Shown: positions 30,374 through 38,748 of the stretch, in pieces
How the letters are laid out: each line of letters starts with the position of its first letter
Numbering within the stretch: the first letter of the stretch is position 1
Source: CAZLYF01 sp964586835
GTDB taxonomy: Bacteria > Bacillota > Clostridia > Christensenellales > Aristaeellaceae
Reading direction: 5' to 3'
NCBI GenBank assembly: GCA_964586835.1
Contig: CAZPIC010000007.1
Coordinates: 1 to 64,000 of the forward strand
Length of the DNA: 64,000 bases
Translations under genes and position numbers: made by a program
The notes under the pieces: generated by a model
The model's input: only the letters and a program-made list of their open reading frames with translations
Database searches by the model: none
What the model was told of the DNA's origin: nothing

Positions 30374-31492
30374 CGCAGTGGTCCCATCCGTTTCGGGGCC
30401 ACTTTCACGCAACGCTTCCAGCAGAAAGCGCAGGATCCTGTCGCCCGACGGCGGACATCCCCCGACTGAACGCCTGAAAGCCGCCGTGCAGCTGCCCACG
30501 CCAAGCTCCCCGGTAACGCCTTTCCAGCCCTGTCCGATGGCGATGGGGACCCTCAGATCCCCAAGCCTGCTGAGGTCATTCAGCCGCTGAAGGGCGTACG
30601 CCAGGTTGGCACTGCAGGCACTGCAGGCACCACGTTCGTCTACCCGGCTTAGAAGCTTCAAAGTCCTGCTGGAAGGCCGAGCGTCCATCCCTGCTACAGG
30701 CTCGTTTAGGGCTATCACCTCTGCCCTTCCGAGGTCTGCACAGCCGACACCCAGCGCTTGGGCATAGCCAATATAGGGAATCTCCTCGACGCTGTATCCC
30801 ATCTGCGCGCTGACGTAGGCATCGCAGAGCACGGGATCATAGCAGCCGATGAGCTGGCCGCGGGGGACGGGGTTTCCGCCTTCTTCAAAGTCAAGGTCCC
30901 CGCAGACCGCGTCCACAAGAACAAAGCCCTGTCGGAGGCCCGCATTCAAATGGGCGATAGGCCTATGGAGGCCTATTGCGTGAAAGCGGCGTTTTTCTCT
31001 ATCAGGAATCAACCCCTTAATATTCTTAAGCGCACAGGTCACCCCTGTTTGGCAGTGACCTTTCATGACAGGCAGGTTGATCAGAAAGTCGAGCTTCATG
31101 GCGCTGTCACAGAGGGAGAGGGGCAGTCCCCCACAATCGCACTCACGTGCCCTGTCTTTTTTGGTATCAACCAGGGGAACACCCGTCCTTTTAGACAGAT
31201 CCCTGTACCCGCAACGCAAAAAGGCTTCTTCCGTGCGACATCCCACCCAGGATCCTTCTAGGATGATGATGTCCGAAAAGCCACTTTCTTTCAGATAACC
31301 GATCACGCCTTCAGCAATCTGCGGGTGGGTGGTGGCCCCGCGATCGGCGGGAGATGCAAGGACAAGGTTGGGCTTCAGCCCAATCCTTGCCCGCCGCTTT
31401 CCAATACGCTCTGCCAGGCCTGCGGCTGCAGCAATGTCCTGGGACATGCGCACAAGGTCGCTTCCGTAGGCAAGCCAGATCCGTCTATCCAT
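30359..31492 (-). CDS. DUF362 domain protein
   Basis: The 377-residue protein contains the DUF362 core: RIGLKPNLVLASPADRGATT near 36-55, SGFSDIIILEGSW near 70-82, FLINLPVMKGHCQTGVTCAL, then KNIKG, near 136-160. The C-terminal part has CSACSANLAYAL and later GSCTAAF and GGCPPSG, a cysteine set that suggests a metal or Fe-S site. DUF362 proteins are often annotated as iron-sulfur or oxidoreductase-associated, but function is not established. GGGAGGGTTGG precedes the start. It is convergent with lysA. Confidence 0.85.
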   Translation of the reverse strand: MDRRIWLAYGSDLVRMSQDIAAAAGLAERIGKRRARIGLKPNLVLASPADRGATTHPQIAEGVIGYLKESGFSDIIILEGSWVGCRTEEAFLRCGYRDLSKRTGVPLVDTKKDRARECDCGGLPLSLCDSAMKLDFLINLPVMKGHCQTGVTCALKNIKGLIPDREKRRFHAIGLHRPIAHLNAGLRQGFVLVDAVCGDLDFEEGGNPVPRGQLIGCYDPVLCDAYVSAQMGYSVEEIPYIGYAQALGVGCADLGRAEVIALNEPVAGMDARPSSRTLKLLSRVDERGACSACSANLAYALQRLNDLSRLGDLRVPIAIGQGWKGVTGELGVGSCTAAFRRSVGGCPPSGDRILRFLLEALRESGPETDGTTALREG

Positions 31493-31521
31493 CCAACCCT
31501 CCCAATAGTCCCTAAAAAGAG

Positions 31522-31574
31522 AAAAGCCGCGGACGGCACACCGACCCTCGGGTCCGGTATCCCTATTCCGCGGC
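31522..31574 (-). terminator. terminator of the small lipoprotein gene
   Basis: On the minus strand GCCGCGGA and TCCGCGGC form the base of a long hairpin with an inner GACC/GGTC stem, followed by TTTTCTCTTTTT. Confidence 0.7.
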
Positions 31575-31625
31575 CGCGCCGGCGGGCTATGCCCAGTGAA
31601 GCGCTTTTACTACGCTTCGCCCGGC

Positions 31626-31805
31626 TCAGCCCGCGGGGGCTTCGGCAGGAGCCTCAGCGGGGGCTTCGGCAGGGGCTTCGGCGGGTGCCTCAGCGGGAGC
31701 ATCCGTTACCACAGGCGTGGCCGTGGCTTCGGGTGCTTTAGGCGCACAACCCGCAAGCAGGGCAACTGCCATCACAAGAACAAGCAGCACAATCATCTTT
31801 TTCAT
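31626..31805 (-). CDS. small Ala/Pro/Glu-repeat lipoprotein
   Basis: A 59-residue product: lipoprotein signal MKKMIVLLVLVMAVALLAGC with lipobox LAGC (Cys20), a short spacer APKAPEATATPVVTD and then about six PAEA units. The 12-base repeat units vary at third positions, which argues for selection on the protein. The start at 31805 follows GGAGGTCTGCTC. It has its own consensus promoter and terminator, so it is a real gene; the repeat probably spans or binds the cell wall. No function is known. Confidence 0.8.
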   Translation of the reverse strand: MKKMIVLLVLVMAVALLAGCAPKAPEATATPVVTDAPAEAPAEAPAEAPAEAPAEAPAG

Positions 31806-31850
31806 GAGCAGACCTCCGTTTCTTTTCGCGACCACCTAAGTCGCCCTATG

Positions 31851-31879
31851 ATCATACCCGAATGTTAAGGTTCAGTCAA
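31851..31879 (-). promoter_or_regulatory. lipoprotein promoter
   Basis: On the minus strand TTGACT (31874-31879), 17 bases, TATGAT (31851-31856). Confidence 0.75.
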
Positions 31880-31959
31880 TACAACGTAATTTGCTTGAAT
31901 CCGTCCAAGCAGGACTATGAAAGAACCGGCACAGGCATAAGCCCAGTCATTGTATTTGT

Positions 31960-31988
31960 TGAGCCCTTGTGCGGATTCTGCTATGATG
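31960..31988 (+). promoter_or_regulatory. dihydrolipoyl dehydrogenase-like gene promoter
   Basis: TTGAGC (31960-31965), 17 bases, TATGAT (31983-31988), about 80 bases before the start codon. Confidence 0.6.
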
Positions 31989-32069
31989 GAGCCGGATGCA
32001 CACGGTCCCACGGACACGGCGTGCCGGAGCTTGTCCGCGCGCGAAGTGGCAACGATCGAAGGGGGCAGC

Positions 32070-33578
32070 ATGAAGAAATACGATATAGCGGTCATCGGCA
32101 GCGGCGCCGGCCTGATGGTCATGGAAGCCGCACTCCAGCAGGGACTCAGCTGCGCCATTGTAGAACACTCGGCCTTCGGAGGTACCTGTCTGAACAAGGG
32201 GTGCATCCCCTCAAAGATGCTTGTCTATCCCGCAGACCTGATCAGGGAAGCAGAAAGAGCAGCGCGCATTGGGCTTCATTTCAAGCCTCCGGAGATAGAT
32301 TTTGACAATATCGCGGGAAGGATGTGGGCCCAAATCGGCAAGCACCGCCAGATCGAGGAAAGCCTCGCGGGCATTCCCCATCTGGGCGTATACAAGGGCA
32401 CGGGGGAGTTTACAGGCCCCCATACCCTGCGCGTCAAGCCCACCGCAGGTGGACCTGCGGAGGAGTTCAGCGCCGACCGCTTTGTCATCGCAGCCGGCGC
32501 GAGGACGCGCCTGCCTCCGGTGGAAGGTCTTGAAGAAACCGGGTATGTGATCGCGGAGACCTTCTTTGGTGAGCGTTTTCCCAAAAAACCCTGGAAAAGC
32601 CTCATTATCCTGGGTGGGGGCGCTGTCGGGGCAGAGTTTGCCCACATCTTCAGCGCTTATGGAACTCAGGTCAGCATCGTGGACATGGCTCCGCTGCTGC
32701 TTCCCCTTGAAGAGGAGGAAGTCAGCCGCTTTGTCATGGACAGCTTTCGAAAATCCGGGATCCGGGTTCTCACGGGAAGCGCTGCAGTCCGAGCGGCTCC
32801 GACCGCAAATGGCAAGGCGCTGACGCTGCGGGATGCTTCATCCGGGAAAGAAACCACCCTTGAGGCGGAGGAAATCTTTGTCGCAGCCGGGGTCATGTCA
32901 AATGGCGACCTCTTGCGGCTGGACCAGGCAGGTGTTCGGACCGACAGCCGTGGCTGGATCCAAACGGATGCGTTTTTAAGGACCAACGCGCCAAACATCT
33001 ATGCCCTGGGCGACATTAACGGCAAATACCAATTCAGGCATAAGGCAAACTATGAAGCCGGCATCCTCTCTCGCAACCTCTTTACCGGCAGCCATATTCC
33101 GGCAAGCTACGACAGCGTTCCGTGGGCAGTTTTCACCCATCCCCAGGTCGCACATGCAGGGCTGACGGAGAGAGAGGCCCAGGCACTGGGCATCGAGTAC
33201 TATGTGGGGCGCAACCACTATTCAGAGATCGCCAGCGGCATCTCCATGGCCTACACCCCCGGCAGCGACGAAGATGGCTTCGTCAAGTTGCTGGCGGACA
33301 AAGACAGGCAGCTCATCGGCATCCATGTGGTAGGCTACCAGGCAGCCGCGCTCCTGCAGCCTTTTGTATACATGATGAACACGGGATACCGCTGCAGCGA
33401 GGCCCCCGGGGCCCTGGACTCCCAGGAAAACCTCTGTCGGTGCATGGACATGATCCGCCCGCTTGTGGGCGTGTTTGAAACAGTGGAGCGCTCGATGGTC
33501 ATCCATCCCTCGCTGGCAGAACTGACAGCCTGGGCGCTGGGCAGAATTGACTGGAGCGACAACCGCAGCGCCTCATGA
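32070..33578 (+). CDS. dihydrolipoyl dehydrogenase-like flavoprotein disulfide reductase
   Basis: The 502-residue protein has the FAD site IAVIGSGAGLMVMEAALQQG at 6-25, the redox disulfide GGTCLNKGCIPSK near 38-50, the NAD site ILGGGAVGAEFAH near 180-192, a second FAD motif NIYALGDING near 309, and a C-terminal HPSLAEL near 485 giving the His-Glu pair. This is the class I pyridine nucleotide-disulfide oxidoreductase layout of dihydrolipoamide dehydrogenase and mercuric reductase. No lipoyl-domain or 2-oxo acid dehydrogenase genes are near. AAGGGGGCAGC precedes ATG 32070; longer in-frame starts overlap the promoter. Confidence 0.85.
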   Translation: MKKYDIAVIGSGAGLMVMEAALQQGLSCAIVEHSAFGGTCLNKGCIPSKMLVYPADLIREAERAARIGLHFKPPEIDFDNIAGRMWAQIGKHRQIEESLAGIPHLGVYKGTGEFTGPHTLRVKPTAGGPAEEFSADRFVIAAGARTRLPPVEGLEETGYVIAETFFGERFPKKPWKSLIILGGGAVGAEFAHIFSAYGTQVSIVDMAPLLLPLEEEEVSRFVMDSFRKSGIRVLTGSAAVRAAPTANGKALTLRDASSGKETTLEAEEIFVAAGVMSNGDLLRLDQAGVRTDSRGWIQTDAFLRTNAPNIYALGDINGKYQFRHKANYEAGILSRNLFTGSHIPASYDSVPWAVFTHPQVAHAGLTEREAQALGIEYYVGRNHYSEIASGISMAYTPGSDEDGFVKLLADKDRQLIGIHVVGYQAAALLQPFVYMMNTGYRCSEAPGALDSQENLCRCMDMIRPLVGVFETVERSMVIHPSLAELTAWALGRIDWSDNRSAS

Positions 33579-33622
33579 GTACATTGCGGACGCTTCACGT
33601 ACAGAAACCGCCCCAGAACCGG

Positions 33623-33904
33623 CTACAGGACCTCCCTTTCTTCCAGGAAGACGTCTCCTTCCACGCTCCCCTGGACAAGGCTGAACGCGCCCTCCAGGGT
33701 TCTTTCAAGGGGGCCAGGCGCCACACCTACACACGCAATCCCCAACACGATGCGCCGCCTGTCGTTAAGCTTGTCCACCTCGGCAACGGACAGGTTGTAG
33801 CGCCGTTTCAACCGATCGCGGAGGCTTCTGACAACGGCCCGCTTCTCCTTGAGCGATTCTGCCCAGGGGAGGGGGATGACGATCTTGGCCGTCGCGACAA
33901 ACAT
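33623..33904 (-). CDS. DUF503 family protein
   Basis: The 93-residue protein starts MFVATAKIVIPLPWAESLKE and continues KRAVVRSLRDRLKRRYNLSV, the DUF503 (YlxP-like) signature. It ends with a beta strand and an acidic tail. YlxP-type proteins are often encoded with ribosome-binding factor A and may help ribosome maturation, but here the gene stands apart from such an operon. The start at 33904 follows AAAGGAGAAGCCG. It is convergent with the flavoprotein gene. Confidence 0.88.
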   Translation of the reverse strand: MFVATAKIVIPLPWAESLKEKRAVVRSLRDRLKRRYNLSVAEVDKLNDRRRIVLGIACVGVAPGPLERTLEGAFSLVQGSVEGDVFLEEREVL

Positions 33905-34334
33905 CGGCTTCTCCTTTAAAAGCGCCCGCAGGCTTTCCGCATGATGCCCCCGCCTGACAGCCGGGGCTTCGTCCGACACAGCACCCGCCGTGCCCGCAAG
34001 CAATACTCGCGCAGGGGGATCCTTTGCACAGAGAATACCCCTGTGTGAGCCTGTGCACAAGGGCTCGGCCAGGCTGATCCGATGCCAGAGCGATCGCAGG
34101 GAGGCGTTTTAAGGAGAGAATACCGCAAAGATGCCCTCCGGAAGGCGATCCGAGGAGAGGGCATCGCGGTGTTCATGCTTTATATGCTGGAACGCCATCA
34201 CAGAAGACAGCCAGAAGGCGCAGGCTGCGGTCGGCTCTCTTTGCAGGGGGATCGATGCATACAGCCTGGCGTCTTCCATCTGCCCGGGCGCCTCGGCGAA
34301 GCAGCGCAGCGCCCGGGCAGGTGTCGGCTGGCTC
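33905..34334. other. intergenic region with two strong hairpins after leuB
   Basis: No supported gene. On the leuB transcript, CTGCCCGGGCGC/GCGCCCGGGCAG (34280-34291 and 34309-34320) forms a perfect 12-bp stem 14 bases after the stop, and GATGCCCTC/GAGGGCATC (34130-34138 and 34157-34165) forms a 9-bp stem further on. Neither has a T run, so they are better explained as 3' end protection or factor-dependent termination. Confidence 0.5.
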
Positions 34335-35411
34335 TTAGCCTTCCTTCAGGCTATCAAGAACCCTTTGCGTCATCTCGTCCGTGCTGATCCAAGACCCCTC
34401 TCCCGCAAGGTCCCGGGTTCTCGCCCCCTGGGCAAGGACCGCCTCCACAGCCACCTCGACGGCGGCTGCCTCCGCCTCAAGCCCGAAGGAAAGCCTGAGC
34501 ATCATGGCGGCAGACAGGATGGAGGCGATGGGGTTGGCCATGCCCTTGCCTGCAATATCCGGCGCGGAGCCGTGGATGGGCTCGTAGAGCCCGCGCCCGT
34601 CCTCGCCAAGCGAAGCGGAGGGTAACAAACCGATAGAGCCTGTCAGCTGAGAGGCTTCGTCCGACAGAATATCCCCAAAGAGGTTGCTGGTCACCATAAC
34701 ATCAAACTGCGCCGGGTCTGCCAGCAGCTGCATCGCTGCACTGTCCACCAGCTGATCCCTGAGCGCCACGTCCGGGTAGTCTGAGGCAAGGGCATGGATG
34801 GTCTCCCGCCATAGGCGAGAGGACTCCATCACATTGGCTTTGTCCACACTGACGAGGGTTTTCCTGCGGGACCTCGCAGCCTCAAACGCCACGCGGCCGA
34901 TGCGCTGGATTTCCCCGACGCTGTAGACCTCCGTATCATAGGCTTTTCTTGCCTCTCCTTCGCCTTTGCGACCGCTTGGCCCGAAGTAGAGGCCTCCAGT
35001 CAGCTCGCGCACGATCAGCATGTCAAAGCCCTTTTCGGCCAGGTCACTCCGCAGGGGGGTTGCTGCCCTGAGCGCAGGCAGCAGCCGGGCGGGGCGCAGG
35101 TTCGCATAGAGGCCCAGGCCTTTTCTCAGGCCAAGGAGTGCGCGCTCCGGCCGAAGGTGGCCTGGCAAGCCATCCCATGCCGGCCCACCCACAGCCCCAA
35201 GGAGGACTGCATCGCTGTGCAGGCAACCCTCCAGCGTTGCCTGGGGCAAGGGAATGCCATAGCGGTCAATGGCAGCCCCTCCGGCGGGGTAGTCCTCAAA
35301 GGTGAAGTCGTGGTTGAAGCTCTCCGCCACAGCGGACAGCAGCTTCACCGCGGCTTTTACGACCTCAGGCCCAATGCCGTCACCAGGAATGACCGCGATA
35401 TGGCGCGTCAC
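34335..35411 (-). CDS. leuB: 3-isopropylmalate dehydrogenase
   Basis: LeuB oxidatively decarboxylates 3-isopropylmalate in leucine synthesis, and in this operon probably also the 3-methylmalate of the citramalate route. The 358-residue protein has IAVIPGDGIGPEVVKAA at 5-21, LLGAVGGPAWDG near 70, ANLRPARLLPAL with the substrate arginine near 103-114, RELTGGLYFGPSGRKGEGEA near 133, VMVTSNLFGDILSDEASQLT near 215 and GSAPDIAGKGMANPIA near 258. It overlaps leuD by 4 bases (ATGA) and is last in the operon. Confidence 0.97.
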   Translation of the reverse strand: MTRHIAVIPGDGIGPEVVKAAVKLLSAVAESFNHDFTFEDYPAGGAAIDRYGIPLPQATLEGCLHSDAVLLGAVGGPAWDGLPGHLRPERALLGLRKGLGLYANLRPARLLPALRAATPLRSDLAEKGFDMLIVRELTGGLYFGPSGRKGEGEARKAYDTEVYSVGEIQRIGRVAFEAARSRRKTLVSVDKANVMESSRLWRETIHALASDYPDVALRDQLVDSAAMQLLADPAQFDVMVTSNLFGDILSDEASQLTGSIGLLPSASLGEDGRGLYEPIHGSAPDIAGKGMANPIASILSAAMMLRLSFGLEAEAAAVEVAVEAVLAQGARTRDLAGEGSWISTDEMTQRVLDSLKEG

Positions 35412-35890
35412 AGCCCACCTCCAGCCATCGCTTGCATAAGTCCGCCCGCGGCGATGATCTTCTGAAGGAAGGGCGGGAACGGTTCGAATTGCTTTTCAAC
35501 ACCCTTTGACAGGTTCCGGATGGTGCCCGCGTCAAGGTTTGCCTCCAAGCGGTCACCCTCCTCCACCTCTATGTCCGAAACGATGATGGGGAGCCCCGTG
35601 TTGACGGCATTGCGGTAGAAGATGCGCGCAAAACTTGAGGCCACGACGCAGCCCACGCCGGCGTGGCGGATCGCGATGGGCGCATGTTCACGCGAGGAAC
35701 CGCAACCGAAGTTAGCTCCAGCCACAATGAAGCATCCGGGCTCGGCTTTTTTATGGAAGTCTGGGTCCAGGTCTTCCATGCAGTGCGACGCCAGCTCCTT
35801 CGGGTCTGAGCTGTTCAGGTACCTGGCGGGGATGATGACATCCGTGTCCACATGATCCCCATAGCACAGTGCCTTTCCTTGAAGCAGCAT
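35408..35890 (-). CDS. leuD: isopropylmalate isomerase small subunit
   Basis: With LeuC this forms the isomerase that moves the hydroxyl group of isopropylmalate. The 160-residue protein is the swivel domain, with DHVDTDVIIPARYL at 12-25 and GANFGCGSSREHAPIAIRHA near 58-77, the loop that closes over the substrate. The short length is the HacB/LeuD2-type form common in clostridia and archaea. It starts 16 bases after the leuC stop, behind AAAGGAG, and overlaps leuB. Confidence 0.96.
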   Translation of the reverse strand: MLLQGKALCYGDHVDTDVIIPARYLNSSDPKELASHCMEDLDPDFHKKAEPGCFIVAGANFGCGSSREHAPIAIRHAGVGCVVASSFARIFYRNAVNTGLPIIVSDIEVEEGDRLEANLDAGTIRNLSKGVEKQFEPFPPFLQKIIAAGGLMQAMAGGGL

Positions 35891-35905
35891 AGGTGTTCTC
35901 CTTTC

Positions 35906-37180
35906 TTATGCAGGGGACAGCCTTTCGGGAGAGGCAAGACAGCCAAGCACTGAGGAGGCAGCGGCAACGGCAGGACCTGCCAGGTATACCTCGCTGGTGG
36001 GATCTCCCATACGTCCGACAAAATTCCTGTTTGTCGTGGATACGCAACGCTCACCGGAGGCCAGGATGCCCATATGCCCCCCCAGACAGGGACCACAGGT
36101 GGGTGTGGATACGGCGCATCCCGCGTCCACAAAGGTTTCAAGATAGCCCAAACGCAGGGCATCCATCCATATCTTTTGTGTAGCGGGGATCACAATGGCA
36201 CGAACGCCGTCCGCGACCCGGCGACCCTTCAAAATTTCCGCAGCCGCCTGAAGGTCTGAAAGCCTGCCATTGGTGCAGGAACCGATGACGACCTGGTCAA
36301 TCTTCAGGTGATCGGGAACCTCCTCCATGCTCCGCACATTTTCCGGCAGGTGGGGAAATGCCACGCAAAGCCTCACCTCATCAAGGTTGATATGGATCTC
36401 AGACTCATACTCCGCGTCCACATCTGCCACATATTCCCTGGGTTGCAAAGCCCCATGTTCGTTGAGGTAATCCCGGGTGACGTCATCCGCTGGAAAAATG
36501 CCATTCTTGGCCCCCGCCTCAATGGCCATGTTGCACACGGTAAGCCTGTCGTCTATGGACAGTCCCTGGATCCCATCGCCCGTAAACTCAAGCGACTGGT
36601 ACAGCGCCCCATCCACCCCGATGCGTCCGATCAGGTAGAGGATGAGGTCTTTGCCTGAGACATAGCGCCTGAACTTCCCAGAAAGCCTGACCAGGATCGC
36701 GGAAGGCACCCTGAACCAGGCTTTCCCGAAAGCCATGCCGGCTGCCATATCCGTGGATCCGACGCCCGTTGCCAGGGCGTTGAGGGCCCCATAGGTGCAG
36801 GTATGGCTGTCTGCGCCGATGACAAGGTCGCCTGCGGTCACCATGCCCTTTTCGGGCAGCAGGGCATGCTCGATCCCCATCCGCCCCACGTCATAGAAGT
36901 GGCTGATGTCCATCTTCCGGGCAAAGTCCCGCACCCGCCTTGACTGCTCTGCCGCCTTGATATCCTTGTTGGGGGTGAAGTGGTCCAGCACGAGGGCGAC
37001 CCTGTCTGGATCAAATACCCGCGAGCAGCCCGCCTTTTCAAACTCGCCGATGGCAACAGGCGCGGTGATATCATTGCCCAGCACCAGGTCAAGATCCGCG
37101 AGAACGGTTTGTCCCGGAGCCAAGGCTCTGCCTCCACTGTGCGCGGACAGGATTTTCTGTGTCATCGTCATGCCGGCCAT
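35906..37180 (-). CDS. leuC: isopropylmalate isomerase large subunit
   Basis: The 424-residue protein binds the [4Fe-4S] cluster of the isomerase: IGSCTNGRLSD near 297 and CGPCLGGH near 357-364 supply the three cysteines. GADSHTCTYGALNALATGVG near 122 and the aconitase-like FTPNKDI near 68 are also present. Length fits the clostridial/archaeal LeuC form that partners short LeuD. ATG 37180 follows AAAGGATATTAAAGC; two further in-frame ATGs within 15 bases are alternatives. It overlaps cimA by 13 bases. Confidence 0.96.
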   Translation of the reverse strand: MAGMTMTQKILSAHSGGRALAPGQTVLADLDLVLGNDITAPVAIGEFEKAGCSRVFDPDRVALVLDHFTPNKDIKAAEQSRRVRDFARKMDISHFYDVGRMGIEHALLPEKGMVTAGDLVIGADSHTCTYGALNALATGVGSTDMAAGMAFGKAWFRVPSAILVRLSGKFRRYVSGKDLILYLIGRIGVDGALYQSLEFTGDGIQGLSIDDRLTVCNMAIEAGAKNGIFPADDVTRDYLNEHGALQPREYVADVDAEYESEIHINLDEVRLCVAFPHLPENVRSMEEVPDHLKIDQVVIGSCTNGRLSDLQAAAEILKGRRVADGVRAIVIPATQKIWMDALRLGYLETFVDAGCAVSTPTCGPCLGGHMGILASGERCVSTTNRNFVGRMGDPTSEVYLAGPAVAAASSVLGCLASPERLSPA

Positions 37181-38748
37181 GCTTTAATATCCTTTCTGTG
37201 CAGTACATATTCGATGGAGTCGGAAAGCGCCTGCCAGCTGGCGGCAATGATGTCCGTGGACACCCCCACCGTCGTCCAGCTCCTCTCCCCGTCCGTGCTC
37301 TCGATTAAAACCCGGACCTTTGATGCCGTCGCCGCGCCCCCAGAGAGAACCCTGACCTTGTAGTCCGTCAGGCGCACGCGGGCCAGCTCTGGATAGAACA
37401 CCCCCAGCGCTTTGCGCAGCGCGGTGTCCAGTGCGTGGACAGGCCCGTTGCCCATCGCTGCCGTTGTCTCCCGGGTACCGTCCACCTGGACGCTGAGCAT
37501 GGCAGAGGCGCCGGTCTCCCCATCGGGTGGAGGGAACTCCCCGCTGGTTCGGTACATGCCCAGGCTGAAGTGTGGCTGAAATCTCCCCAGTACCTGCAGG
37601 ACCACCAGCTCAAAGCTCGCATCCGCCGCCTCAAAAAGATGGCCATCATGCTCCAGCTCCTTCAGGCGCTTGAGGATTTCCGCTGTCTCCGGGGAATCCT
37701 TGCGAAGCTCGGGCGCCAGGTTTTTAAGTTTAGCCAGCACTGTCGTGCGTCCAGACACCTCGCTCATCAAAAATCTGCGGGTATTCCCCACACTGGCAGG
37801 ATCAACATGCTCAAAGGAAGCAGCAAGCTTGGTGACGCCGTCAATATGCATGCCTCCCTTGTGGGCGAAGGCGCTGGATCCTGTGTAAGGCCGGGATGAA
37901 GGCAGGGCCAGGTTGCATAGGTCCATAATGCGCGTGGCGGTCTCTGTCAGAGAGCTTAAGTCCCCGTCCACACAGTCATGGCCCATCTTCAGGAGCAGGT
38001 TGGGGATCAGCACGCTGAGGTCCGCATTGCCGCAGCGCTCGCCAATGCCCGTGAAGGTCCCTTGCACATGGGAGGCACCCGCCTCTACCGCCATCATGGA
38101 CGAGGCGACCGCACAGCCAATGTCGTTGTGGCAGTGGATCCCCAACGCTATCTCGGGAAAAGCTCTGGATACCGCAGCTGTTCCTTCCCTGATAAAAAGG
38201 GGAGTCGACCCTCCGTTGGTGTCGCATAGGCACAGAAGGTCTGCGCCCGCACCCACAGCTGCACGCAGTACCTCCATGGCGTAGCTGGGGTTTTCTCTGA
38301 AACCATCAAACCAGTGTTCCGCGTCAAAGATCACCCGGCGGTCGTTTCGTCTCAGGTAGACCACGGTGTCAGACACCATGGCAAGGTTGTCTTCCAGGCT
38401 GACCCCCAGCACCTTCCGCGCATGCAGATCCCATGCTTTTCCAAAGACCGTGACCGTTTCGGTGCCTGCATCCAGGAGAGAGTGGAGCTTTGGATCCTCC
38501 TCGGCTCTCAGGTTCTTGTGGCGCGTGCTTCCAAAGGCGCAGAGCTGTGCCCTCTTCAGCTGCCCACCTGCCATCCTCCTGAAGAACGCCATGTCTTTGG
38601 GGTTGCTTCCCGGGTTCCCCGCCTCGATGAGGTCCACTCCAAAGGCATCCAGCGCCAGCGCAATGGATTCCTTGTCGCTGACCGAAAAAGAGATGCCCTC
38701 CCCCTGTGCTCCATCCCGCAACGTGCTGTCGAGCACTTCAATTTTCAC
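37168..38748 (-). CDS. cimA: (R)-citramalate synthase
   Basis: CimA condenses pyruvate and acetyl-CoA to citramalate, opening the threonine-independent route to 2-oxobutyrate and isoleucine. The 526-residue protein has DSTLRDGAQGEGISFSVSDK at the active site, LCLCDTNGG near 172, HCHNDIGCAVA near 208 with the metal histidines, TGIGERCGNADL near 235, and a C-terminal LeuA-type regulatory domain. The extra motif GAQGEGISFS distinguishes CimA from LeuA, which has GEQAPG. GTG 38748 is chosen over GTG 38757, which falls inside the ribosome binding site GGGAGG. It overlaps leuA. Confidence 0.93.
   Translation of the reverse strand: MKIEVLDSTLRDGAQGEGISFSVSDKESIALALDAFGVDLIEAGNPGSNPKDMAFFRRMAGGQLKRAQLCAFGSTRHKNLRAEEDPKLHSLLDAGTETVTVFGKAWDLHARKVLGVSLEDNLAMVSDTVVYLRRNDRRVIFDAEHWFDGFRENPSYAMEVLRAAVGAGADLLCLCDTNGGSTPLFIREGTAAVSRAFPEIALGIHCHNDIGCAVASSMMAVEAGASHVQGTFTGIGERCGNADLSVLIPNLLLKMGHDCVDGDLSSLTETATRIMDLCNLALPSSRPYTGSSAFAHKGGMHIDGVTKLAASFEHVDPASVGNTRRFLMSEVSGRTTVLAKLKNLAPELRKDSPETAEILKRLKELEHDGHLFEAADASFELVVLQVLGRFQPHFSLGMYRTSGEFPPPDGETGASAMLSVQVDGTRETTAAMGNGPVHALDTALRKALGVFYPELARVRLTDYKVRVLSGGAATASKVRVLIESTDGERSWTTVGVSTDIIAASWQALSDSIEYVLHRKDIKAWPA

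Noticed and set aside
31626..31805. CRISPR or satellite-like array in the 12-base repeats
   Set aside because: The repeats are in frame, code for PAEA and vary at third positions, so they belong to the lipoprotein. No CRISPR array or cas gene was seen anywhere in the window.
32070..33578. Mercuric reductase as part of a resistance operon
   Set aside because: No heavy-metal-associated N-terminal domain, no C-terminal cysteine pair and no mer genes nearby.
34082..34625. Plus-strand frames across the leuB 3' end
   Set aside because: They are shadows of leuB and of the GC-rich hairpins.
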